From Brachionus plicatilis (Eukaryota; Rotifera; Eurotatoria; Ploima; Brachionidae): a stretch of DNA of 64,000 nt. Every line of letters begins with the position of its first letter. Within the stretch, counting starts at the first letter, position 1. The translations under genes were made by a program, and so were the position numbers. Shown one piece after another: positions 11,272 through 22,100 of this stretch. Below the pieces are notes generated by a model, which was not told the DNA's origin, ran no database searches, and worked only from the letters and a program-made list of their open reading frames with translations. The stretch lies in NCBI GenBank assembly GCA_010279815.1, contig QEOQ01000670.1, forward strand, positions 1,300,621 to 1,364,620, given 5' to 3'.

Positions 11272-12592
11272 AGCGGTTCTAATAAAAACGTAACGTCAAA
11301 AAAGACGGGTTCAAAAACCGTCCGTACAGTCCGGCCGTCCCGACCGTTCAACGGTAACCGACCGTCCGAACAACGGTGACCGTCCGAACAACGGTGACCG
11401 TCCGAACAACGGTGACCGTCCGAACAACGGTGACCGTNNNNNNNNNNNNNNNNNNNNNNNNNNNNNNNNNNNNNNNNNNNNNNNNNNNNNNNNNNNNNNN
11501 NNNNNNNNNNNNNNNNNNNNNNNNNNNNNNNNNNNNNNNNNNNNNNNNNNNNNNNNNNNNNNNNNNNNNNNNNNNNNNNNNNNNNNNNNNNNNNNNNNNN
11601 NNNNNNNNNNNNNNNNNNNNNNNNNNNNNNNNNNNNNNNNNNNNNNNNNNNNNNNNNNNNNNNNNNNNNNNNNNNNNNNNNNNNNNNNNNNNNNNNNNNN
11701 NNNNNNNNNNNNNNNNNNNNNNNNNNNNNNNNNNNNNNNNNNNNNNNNNNNNNNNNNNNNNNNNNNNNNNNNNNNNNNNNNNNNNNNNNNNNNNNNNNNN
11801 NNNNNNNNNNNNNNNNNNNNNNNNNNNNNNNNNNNNNNNNNNNNNNNNNNNNNNNNNNNNNNNNNNNNNNNNNNNNNNNNNNNNNNNNNNNNNNNNNNNN
11901 NNNNNNNNNNNNNNNNNNNNNNNNNNNNNNNNNNNNNNNNNNNNNNNNNNNNNNNNNNNNNNNNNNNNNNNNNNNNNNNNNNNNNNNNNNNNNNNNNNNN
12001 NNNNNNNNNNNNNNNNNNNNNNNNNNNNNNNNNNNNNNNNNNNNNNNNNNNNNNNNNNNNNNNNNNNNNNNNNNNNNNNNNNNNNNNNNNNNNNNNNNNN
12101 NNNNNNNNNNNNNNNNNNNNNNNNNNNNNNNNNNNNNNNNNNNNNNNNNNNNNNNNNNNNNNNNNNNNNNNNNNNNNNNNNNNNNNNNNNNNNNNNNNNN
12201 NNNNNNNNNNNNNNNNNNNNNNNNNNNNNNNNNNNNNNNNNNNNNNNNNNNNNNNNNNNNNNNNNNNNNNNNNNNNNNNNNNNNNNNNNNNNNNNNNNNN
12301 NNNNNNNNNNNNNNNNNNNNNNNNNNNNNNNNNNNNNNNNNNNNNNNNNNNNNNNNNNNNNNNNNNNNNNNNNNNNNNNNNNNNNNNNNNNNNNNNNNNN
12401 NNNNNNNNNNNNNNNNNNNNNNNNNNNTTGGACGGCTAGGTCGGACGGACAGTTCAGTCGGTCGGTCGGCCGGCTTGGTCGGACGGTCACCGTTGTTCGG
12501 ACGGTCACCGTTGTTCGGACGGCACCAGTCTCCATTTTGATCGGTTGACGGACGGTCGGTCGTTGAGCGTTACGTTTTTATTAGAACCGCTG
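11272..12592. mobile_element. TA-flanked inverted-repeat element with 18-bp tandem arrays and an assembly gap
   Basis: The ends are 25-bp perfect inverted repeats beginning CAGCGGTTCTAATAAAAACG and flanked by TA on both sides, as in Tc1/mariner elements. Next to the left arm lie tandem copies of CGTCCGAACAACGGTGAC (about 11365-11437). The same unit lies in inverted orientation on the right (about 12478-12525). The centre (11438-12427) is an N gap. The interior is strikingly GC-rich (CGGTC/GACCG repeats) against the AT-rich host. Confidence 0.75.
11438..12427. other. Assembly gap (990 N)
   Basis: Unsequenced run inside the repeat-armed element. The true length is unknown and the flanking tandem repeats probably caused the break. 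Confidence 0.99.
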
Positions 12593-12599
12593 TAAATAG

Positions 12600-13200
12600 C
12601 CATAAGTGGCTATTTTTCTTGTAAATAAAAACACAATCAAATAGTAAATTTTATTTTGTAGCTAACGCATTCTATCAGTTTATTTGTCAATTAAAAAGGT
12701 AATTATTTATTATTTTAATAATAAAATAATATTCTTGAAAAAGCTCTCAAAATTTTCTTTGTTATACCCTATTTCTTTGCTATATTTCATTTCTTTCAAT
12801 CTTTCATCCAAATTAGAACTTTTAATAATTTTTGATGCAACCAGACCAGTACGAACCTTTAACAATTTGTTAAGGATAATTATTTTTTCGTAGTCGAGAT
12901 ACGAAAAAAATAATTATTCAAACATAGCATTGGTTTCTGATTTTGTGAAATTGTTATTTGTCCACATTTAAGTCCATGGACAATTTATTTAAATTTTCAC
13001 TTAACTCTTTAATCATTTTTTAAAAATAGAAATGAGGTGAAAATAAAAATTGACACTTAATAAGCGGTTTTAAACATGCTTTTTTTATTACTCATTTTTC
13101 TATTTTAATCTTGCTAATTAGTAAAAGAGCTATTTTTGTACAGGTTAATTTAAATATTTTATTTTAAGCATAGCTAACATAATACTGAGCTCGAAATACA
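12600..13200. other. AT-rich intergenic stretch
   Basis: No gene recognised. A local palindrome around 12885-12912 (AATTATTTTTTCGTA... with its inverse) is the only structure seen. Confidence 0.4.
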
Positions 13201-13212
13201 CTTTATTTTTTT

Positions 13213-13480
13213 TGTCAGCGATATTTTTTGACGACTGTATAGCAGATGTAAAGCTTTTTCCACAGATCAGCATCTATTAAAGTAAAGGCGAAGTTTGCGT
13301 TTGCAGCCGCTTTTTTAATTTGACGAGTCGGCTTTAAATCACTGAGATTAAGATGTCGATGTTTCCATCACATGTAGTTTCGGCGATTTAGATTCGTTGG
13401 TTTGTGCTCTAAACGAGAATTATGAAAATGCATTTTAGTATGTTTAAGAGCATCATCCATTGGTTCGTACAGTTTGTGAT
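13213..13480 (-). pseudogene. Degraded coding relic, unrecognised
   Basis: About 88 codons are open on the minus strand apart from one internal TGA and one terminal stop. Residues such as DHKLYEPMDDALKHTKMHF and NLSDLKPTRQIKKAAANA have normal protein composition, unlike the surrounding AT-rich noise. This looks like a fragment of a transposon or host exon. No family is recognised. Confidence 0.35.
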
Positions 13481-13617
13481 CTTGTCAATATCAGATTGGA
13501 ACTTCTAAATGTCTGGCAAAATGTAGTGAATTTTACATTTTACATCTTCACATTTTTAGATTTTTTGCGCAGTTTTTATAAAATTTTTATTTCTAATTTT
13601 ATTTAATAAACAAGTCA

Positions 13618-13640
13618 CGGAGGGGGCTGCGCCCCCTCCG
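13618..13640. repeat. GC-only 10-bp hairpin
   Basis: CGGAGGGGGC, a TGC loop, and GCCCCCTCCG form a perfect 10-bp stem in otherwise AT-rich DNA. It could be the end hairpin of a decayed mobile element, but no CTRR terminus follows on either strand. Confidence 0.6.
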
Positions 13641-15269
13641 TACCTCCCCAGCTTTGAAAATTTAAAATATATTTTAGAGACACTTGATTTTACAATTGAG
13701 GTTTTTTGACATGTCATTAAATTGTTGTCTGCTTTTGAAAGTTATTTTTAAAAAAAATATATATATATATACGAACGTTAAGTTTAAAATATATAATAAT
13801 TATTCACGAGTTTAAATTCTAGGCTTTTAAAGTGGTGGGGAATAACGCAGTGTAGTATTAATTTTCTTTGTAGAACCAATTTCAAAAGAGACTGTGAATT
13901 TGTATATTTAGAGATGTACAATAACGCTAACCTATTATATTGAATATATCTATTAAGGTTTTTTATTTGTGGAGGAATAGCATTTATTTCCGCGAAAACA
14001 ATAACGGTTTATTTCCTTGAAACGCTATGCTATGATTCAACAAAACGAATCCTTCTTTGTTGAGGTAAAAACACCGATGAGATTTGAGCATTTGATGCAT
14101 ATTTTTCGTCTATTGTCTTTAACATCATGCCAAGTTAAATTGTTTGCGTAAATTACTATTAAACAGTAATTACATAAAAAAAGAATACAAAAGTTATTTA
14201 TTCAAATTTGGAATAAATAACCTTATTTTAAATTTTTTTAAAAATTAAAAATACTATAATTTACTCTAAAACAATCATTAAAAAACTGAGAAGTATTTTT
14301 TATGTATAGTTGATAGCCCTTCTTAATTTGTGGCTTAAGTTGAAATTAATCTCAATTTTTGTTAGTAAAATATTCCAAAAAAAATCCTGCTTGATATTGG
14401 ATTTTTTCCCATCTTATTAAAAAAGTTTAGAAAATTTTAATTCCAATTTTTTTTTATTAAATTGCTTAAATTTTATTAATTTATCAGTATAAATAATAAG
14501 CTCTCTAGAGTGCTTGAGAATTTAATATTGATATATTGTCAATATTTTATAATGTTAGAATATTTTTTCAACTTTCTTGTTTGCTATTTCATTCTTTAGT
14601 TAAGCTTACCATACTAATGACTTTTTTAAGAGATGTAATTCCAAAGTTGTTCCGATATAAACCTTTGATTATTTAATTATTTTGTTAACTTTCTTTTTTT
14701 AATAAACAAATTAAAATAAGTTAGTTAAGTTAAAATGCGAATAAATTTGAGGTCACGCGAGAATAATTAAGCTATAAATTAATGGTTCATAGAATGTGGC
14801 CAATTATTTTATAAGAAAATTTTAAAGGGTACCATTTGGAGTAGGCAAGTTTTTTTGCATTTTTCATGAATAGTATCTAGAATAAATTTAGTAAGCAATT
14901 GACTATTTTAGAGTTGGAAAGAAATTATTGAGTTTTTTCTAAGATCGTTTCTTCAAGTTTACTCAAAAACTACAATATCAATTTAATTTATATTACCCTT
15001 AATATTGTGCGCTTTTTGATAAAAAATTTTCAAAAAATTAATCAAATTAAATTCGCACTATTTTTAATTAATCAACTACTAAGCAATAGATTAATTTTAA
15101 ATAATTCGACAATAAAACACAGAAACTCCTCCCAACCTCGTATACCCATCTTTTAACATTGCCAAAAAATTTTCAATTCAAGTTAATAGGAAAACGAAAT
15201 ATTAATTTTATATTGTTGTAGTGAATAATTTAGAAGATTTTTTTTATTCTCTGAAATATTGCACATAAA
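13641..15269. other. Intergenic stretch, decayed repeat DNA
   Basis: A short (AT)n microsatellite lies near 13756-13771. No gene, tRNA or clear element ends are seen. It may hold the eroded 3' part of the RT relic that follows. Confidence 0.4.
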
Positions 15270-15720
15270 ATCTAAAAATATGAAAATTTCAAAATGTAAA
15301 ATTATTCTCATTTTCCAAATATCTTGTAGGGTGTTTTTAGGATCAATCTTATCTAAAACTTTTGTATCGCCGGTGCATATTTTAGCTTGATTTTAAATTG
15401 CATCGGTTAAGTTGTTTATGTAAATTATATATATTTCAGGACCGAGAATAGAGACTTGCGGAACACCGCTTAAGGCTGGGAAACATGTTTGATTCATGTT
15501 CGCCTAAGACGACCTTTAGTTCTTTTAATTAAAAATGATGTTATCCAGTTTAAAAGTTTGTCTTTGATTCCATAACATTCTAGTTTAAATAGGAGTCGAG
15601 CATGAGGTACTTTGTCGAAGGCTTTGGCAAAGTCGAGAAAAAGAATATCTGGCGGAATGTTAAAAACTGTTGACCTTGTTGCCAAGTCTAGAAGAATTGG
15701 TAATTTAAGAGCATTAATAA
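15270..15720 (-). pseudogene. Non-LTR retrotransposon reverse transcriptase relic
   Basis: Minus-strand pieces in shifting frames keep RT motifs in order: ILFLDFAKAFDKVPHARLLF (motif around the first catalytic Asp), ECYGIKDKLLNWITSFL, then SGVPQVSILGPEIYIIYINN, and finally a degraded DDTKVLDKID in place of the YADD box. Frameshifts and stops separate them, so it is inactive. The motif style fits the Jockey/CR1 side of LINEs. Confidence 0.75.
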
Positions 15721-16279
15721 TAAAGAAGTTTAATCAAAATAAATTGTGAATTAAATCGGCCATAAAAATTTATGATCCATAAAAACATAAAGACATAATC
15801 TTAATATATTTTAAATATTATTAAGGTTGATTTAAATTGTTGTGGTTAAATACTTGGATAAAACAAATAAAAACAAATAAAATTGAATATTGTTTTTGTC
15901 TATGTTTAATTATTTTTGTTCTAATTTAATGTATCACTTTAAATTGTATTTGTTTTTTAATTTCAATAATAATATTATAATAATAAATCTTATTTTATTA
16001 TTTAAACATTTATTTTGAATAAATAAACGAGCCAGCTACCAGAGGGAAGTAAATTGTACTTTGACTCAATGTTTTATAAAAATTTAAATTTGACAAATTT
16101 ATACCTAATAACTTTTATAAAATTTTTTTCTTAAAAAAGCTTTAAATGCCTAAAAAAAATGTCTCCATTTACACATTAAAGCAATTAAAAAATCTTAAAT
16201 AATAAAATTCAAATTCATTTGATTTTAAACTTAATCTAAAAACAAAAAAAGAATTGTATTAAAAATTTTTATTTAATTT
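15721..16279. other. AT-rich intergenic stretch
   Basis: 3' flank of the J-domain gene; nothing recognised. Confidence 0.5.
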
Positions 16280-16816
16280 TCATTCAAAATTTTTTCTCTT
16301 TTTCTGTGAAGAATTTGTGAAAAATTTTTTCTTGAGATCCATTTGACACAGTTTAATAGGTTCGCAGCGATTGCTCTCGAAACTATTTGACTCAAATGTT
16401 AAATCGGACAAGTCGAAAATTGCTTCGTCATAGTCGCTGTTGGCTTCTTTGAAAGTGGAATTTAAATTAAATATTTTAAATTCTGTTTCTAAATCATTTT
16501 TTTTTGACTTGGAATTTTTTTCGTCGGATTTTTTCACTTTGATAAAATTTTTTCTAAAATGTTTCCTATACTCTTGGTGAATGTCCAAATCTTTGAATTT
16601 ATTAAGGCCACATTCGGTGTCGTACTCGCAACGCCGCTCAAAGTCCGACAATGTTTCATAGGCATTTGTGATTTGTTTGAATTTTTCTTCAGCATAAACA
16701 TTTTTATTCTTGTCCGGATGGAACTTTTTTGCCAAGCTGTAATAGGCTTTTTTTATCTCATTTAAATTACTTGTACTTTTTATGCCCAAAACGGTGTACA
16801 AGTTTTTATTTTCCAT
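16280..16816 (-). CDS. J-domain (DnaJ/Hsp40-like) co-chaperone
   Basis: Intronless 178-residue protein that should stimulate Hsp70 ATPase through its J domain (residues 5-70). The domain has LYTVLGIKSTSNLNEIKKAY, the HPD triad in KKFHPDKNKN, and the helix IV region YETLSDFERRCEYD. There is no Gly/Phe linker or zinc-finger region, so it is a class C (type III) J protein. The rest is charged and low in complexity (KKSDEKNSKSKKND), with an acidic patch (DYDEAIFDLSDL) and a basic C-terminus. It was not matched to a named DNAJC. The lack of introns among spliced neighbours might mean retroposition, but no poly-A remnant proves it. Confidence 0.9.
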   Translation of the reverse strand: MENKNLYTVLGIKSTSNLNEIKKAYYSLAKKFHPDKNKNVYAEEKFKQITNAYETLSDFERRCEYDTECGLNKFKDLDIHQEYRKHFRKNFIKVKKSDEKNSKSKKNDLETEFKIFNLNSTFKEANSDYDEAIFDLSDLTFESNSFESNRCEPIKLCQMDLKKKFFTNSSQKKRKNFE

Positions 16817-19106
16817 TCTTTATAGAAAATTCCGAATTCGGCCTAAATACAACAAAAAATGAATGGAACTTCAATATTTAGCTTGATTATTTAACTTGGA
16901 TTGAATGATTAATGGTCAGTCACTTGGCAACTGACTGTTTATATATTTAATTTTTAAAAATAAATAATAATGCTCCGGCTGGTTGATAGGTTTATTGTTC
17001 TGACTTTCTCATTTAAAGGGTTTCAAGTGTTTGCTCGATTTTTGATACTATTTTTTTTCTTTTTCAAATTGACTTCAAGATACAGATAAAAATCTAAAAA
17101 AAAATTTTTAATTTTAAAATTTTCTAACACTCTGTCGATTCGTTTTGAGTCTGAGAATAAATATTTTCTCGAATTATCAACAATGCTTCGTTTATTTAAT
17201 TAGGGCTTATTAAATTAAAATTGAAAAATCTGAAAAATCTTATTGACTGTTCTTTGAGATTAAAAACATAAAAATTAGTTCTAAATAAAAGAGACTTGAG
17301 GTCAAATTTTGTTTTTAGTCTAGAGGATTTAAAATAATAATTCAAAGTTTTTAATTGTAGTTGTAAATAACTTAGGTTCAAGAAAAATATTAATTGTAAT
17401 CTAATAGCTTTTATATAAAAGCAATAAAGCCCTATAGCGCAAATTTAGTTTTAGTTCAGTAGATAAAATAATTTTTTAATTAGTTTGGGAATTTAAGTTA
17501 ATTTTTATATGCTCATAAACCTTAACTGAAAAAATTTAGAAAATTCAAAATTTTGATTTAATTAGTATTAAATAAATAATATATAATAAAATAAATTCAA
17601 ACATATTCTTTATATTTAAAATATTTTTTAACAGAGCTGCAAATTGGATTCGTTCAATCAATCAAACAAAATAAATTTCTTCCTGAAATGATCTATTTAA
17701 TGATTAAAATAATAAATTCAAATTCAAATAAAACGAAATAATATTTTTTTATAATATTCATACTTTGGACATTCTAAATTATACTATTGATCTTCTAATT
17801 TCAATTAACAAAATAATTTAATCAGTTTTGAGGCTTTTATTTTTATTTTTTTTCTCATAGGATTTTAATTAATTTAAATTTTAATTTAAATGATATTAAC
17901 TAAATTATATTTTGTAAATTTTATAAAAAGTTAATTCTATCTTTTAAATATGACATTATAAAAATGAAGTTATTTGATTTATTTTTATTTTTTTATTAAT
18001 TAAAATCAAATATAAACAAATAATTTAAATTAAACATTTTTTTTCTTTAATCCAAAGAAGATTGAGATAATTTTGTAATTTTTACTTAATTTGATAAAAT
18101 ATCTCATTAAAGATTTTTGAAATTATTTTTTACTTGGCAACATAAAATTTCGAAATTCATTACTAGATAATTTAACTTTAAGATTTTGGCTTTTTTTTAT
18201 TATTTTTTAACCGATCTTTTAATTTAGTCTCTTAATTTTATCAGAAACATTTTTGGAAAAAATATTTAATTTATCTTTACTTTACCACCTTTACTTTACT
18301 TGGGAAAAAATAAACTTCATTTTGATTCCAAGTTTAAATTTTTCGCTTAACAATTTCAATGAGGCTATCAGCTTTTAAGAAATTTAAAAAGCCTGTGGGC
18401 ACAAAAATTTGAAAAGTATGCTATTTTTTCATAAAAAAGTTGATGAATATTGGGAATTTAATGAAATATTGTCAAAAACTGCAAGTGGAATAAAAACATT
18501 CGGGTTTTTTAATTTATATTAATTTTTAACTTTATGATCCAAGAATAAATATTCAGGTTTGCAAACATTATTTATTACGTCGATTTAAAAGTTAAAAATC
18601 ATGAATTAACCAAAATATTTGGAGATAATTTTAGATTAATTTTTATGAAAAAAAATCAGCAAAAAAATTAATCAAATTTAATATATTTAAAATTTAAATT
18701 TTTCTAGTTTTAGGTAATTGTGAATATTTAATAAACAAAAGGATAAAAAGGATAAAATTATAACATATTTACTTAAAAAAAACCAATTCGAATTTTTTCT
18801 TGATAATTTTTATTAAAATAAAATGGATTTTTGCATTATAAAAAATTGACTTTATTAATTCAAATTTTATTATTAACACTTAATAAATTAAACAATGAAC
18901 CAAAATTAAAAAAAAAATAGAATAACAAACGCTTAAAAATGAGCCAATATTTAGTCTATCAACTATTTCTATAGAGATCAAATGAGCCAAATTTAATTAC
19001 TAAAGGTAAATTTAATTTTGATTATTTCTCCAAGGACATTTACATCAACTTTTCTATTTACACACTAAGAATTTCACATTAAAAGAGTAAATCACTGTTT
19101 TGATTG
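16817..19106. other. AT-rich intergenic stretch between J-domain and kinesin genes
   Basis: About 2.3 kb without a supported gene. It contains the 5' flank of the J-domain gene and the 3' flank of the kinesin. A short CTTTACTTTAC motif near 18278-18300 resembles the array at 62196-62660. Confidence 0.5.
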
Positions 19107-22100
19107 TTATTTGGGTGTCGACTGTGCCATTTGCTTCCTTCTGGCAAGCTTTGAGCTAATTGGGAAAACAGAAATATTAATTTTTTTCAAAAATTTTATT
19201 TTTATTTACCGAATTTCGCCGGCAAGAAGAGGATTTAGCGCGTACAACCATTCAAAAATTTCTTTGTCAGTCAAAGTCTGCATCAGGAAACCACGATGCT
19301 TGCTGGTCACACTAAGGGTATTTTGGTTCTGAAGCATTTCGATTTGTTCCTCGTTGTAAACGATTTGAGAAGAGGACAAATTGATTAGACCGCGCTCCAA
19401 CGGGTCCCTCTCATTGTTATAGATAAACACGTGTGGTCGTCTGATGGTAACAAATCTTTTCGACCAACCTATAGACTTTTCTTCCAAAAAATTCAAATAG
19501 CCTTTTTTGGACACAATCGGATTTATTCGAACTTCCTCTATTTCAGCTATGTACTTAGCCCGACTGCGTGATGGTGACAGTCTTCGGCTCGGGTTTTGAC
19601 ACACTGTTCCGTGTTCAAATTCGGCCTCTTCCACATGTGTCAAACTCATCAAGCTTTCCATAGAACGTGATTTAGATATGGTCGGCTCAAAGTTTAAGAA
19701 GCTTTACAAAAAAATTTAGTTAAAAAAAGAGGAATAGATATGATTAAACATGCAGGATTCGGTTTATCCCGAACGGAACAATTGAGAATGAATTTAATTT
19801 TTTTTATAATTTAAAAAAAATTTGTCATTTAATTTTCTTTTAAATTGTACCCTTTTTATCCGGCTTTTTAAGGACTTGATAAATAAAAAAACATTTTTTG
19901 AAAATAAAGGTTTTAAATTTTTTTTTTTTTAAATAAATTAGAAAGGATCTAGTATTTTGGCAATCAAAAAACTGCTCATTACAACTAAACACACAACGTC
20001 TGAAAATTTTTTTTTTGGTTGTGAAAATTTTTTTTTGTGTGCATTGAGAATTTTTACAAAAAATATTTCACATGAAAAAAAAAAGTAAAAAAAAGTACAT
20101 GAATTTTTTTTCTTACAATTGTTTTATAAATTTTATGTTAAATTTCAAATTTCATAAAATGCCAAAAATTTTAAATTTTGACCTTGAAAAATTTTTGGAA
20201 ATTTTGAATGCCAAAGAAGGTAAACGTAAATGAGGAAGACCTCCTTCAAAAAAATTAGTTGAAATTGATAATGATACAACACCAGATATAAAAGAAAATA
20301 AACGTAAAAGAAAAAGACCGCCAAAATTAGATAATAAAATTAGATTCATTTTTTTTTGTGTGTAATGAGAAATTTTTTTGTGTGTATATTAAAATAGAAT
20401 TGATTTTATAAAAATTTTAGTAGTTTTGATCTAGAATTTTTTTTTGATTGTGAAAACCACATTTTTGGTTGTCAAAAGACTTTTCCCAATTAGAAAAAAT
20501 ATTTGGGTTTGAATTTTTTGTTCGAAATAAATTTAAATGCATTTGCTTTTCCAAAAATCATTGAAATTCTCTAGATTTAATTCTTTGTAATAATTAAAAA
20601 AACACAATTTTTAATTTTAATCTTTTAATGCAACTAATTATCAATTGAGATCAAGTGTTCGAATAAAATGCCAGTTGAAAAAATGGCAAAAATTTCGTTG
20701 AGTATATTTATCCAAATTTTTGCAATTTTTTTATAATAGAAAAATGTTTAATTATCAATTTTTATTTGAATAATGGATGTTTATTTACCATAAAAGTTAA
20801 TTTCAAAAATTTATGAAAAAAATTAATTGCAAGATGAGAAAAAGTCAAAAACTACCCTTAAAAAAAGGCTTTAATTTTTTTGCTATTTTTTCCTTTTGTT
20901 TGCTTTAAAACATTTACATCAACACAATGTAATTTAAATTTAATTTAAATTTTTTGAATCAGCTTCATAGCAAGACTTAGATCGTTGTTGGATACTTTTT
21001 GTTTGGATACAGTAGAAAGATTGTATTTTAAACATGAGTTATTTTTTTTAAAAGAATTTTAAAAGAAATAAATAATAAAATCAAAAATGAATGTAAATTT
21101 TGTTGATTTTTTTCAAATTTAAATCTTTCGGTTTTGTGAAGTTCAGTACAAAAGAACAGAACAAAGCGTAAAAAAATTTAAAAAATTTTTTTCTAAAAGT
21201 TTAAAATTAATTCTGTGAATGCAGAATGGTCCAACATTCAAAGTTGCTTAAACGGTGGAAGTCTGCTAATGATGTGCAAAATTTCTGCAAAATGCACTAC
21301 GATCGATTATATTGAAATTTAATATCTGCTAAACTCTACAAAATTAGCAGACCTTGATATTTGATGCAACTTTGAATTTTGCACTATGTTGCATTTACAG
21401 AATTAAGTTTAAACATTTAGAAAAAAATTTATTCATTTTTTTTACATTTTTTTCTGTTCTTTTTATCATTTTGTACTGAATTTCACAAAGCCAAATCTTT
21501 CTTAGCTGTCTCATATATCTTCAAAAACAGAATTTTTCAGCAAAAGAAAAAAACGAAAAAACAAACAATTCTCTTTACATTATTAAAAAAATCAGAATTA
21601 TCTCAATTATGTTTGACAAAATAATTTAAGTCCAAACAAAACAGATCTTAGAAACAAATACCAAAAAATATACTTTATAAATTTTGAGGCAAAAAATCTG
21701 AAAATTTCACCCGAGTTTTTTCTTCTTAAAAAAGCTTTAAAGTTATTAAAAATTATTTAGGCTCTGTCAAAATCTTTTTGAAAAAATTTAGAATCAAATG
21801 AGTCATTGTAAATTTTCGAACAAAAAAACAAAAAAAAAATTTTAAAATGAAAAAGCTTTTTATTATGAGTCTACAAATTGTTCTGCAAATTGTACCTCAC
21901 AAATTAAGTCAGCAATAACTCTGAAATTCAATTTTGATAATTTTCTAATGTACTTAGTGCTTTGAAAGTTTGTATCAGCTGATACATTTTGCAGAACAAT
22001 TTTAAGAATCATATAAAATAGTTATTTCATTTTAAATTTTTTTTTTGATCTTTGTTCCAAAATTCACAATGCCTCAAATGAGTTCGTCAACTACTTTAAT

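Noticed and set aside
11348..12548. Two 390-residue frames across the N gap
   Set aside because: They are open only because N translates as X. The real ends are short repeats (TVTVVR) from the 18-bp array.
13618..13660. Helitron 3' end at the GC hairpin
   Set aside because: No CTRR terminus follows within about 12 bp on either strand and no Rep/helicase sequence is nearby.
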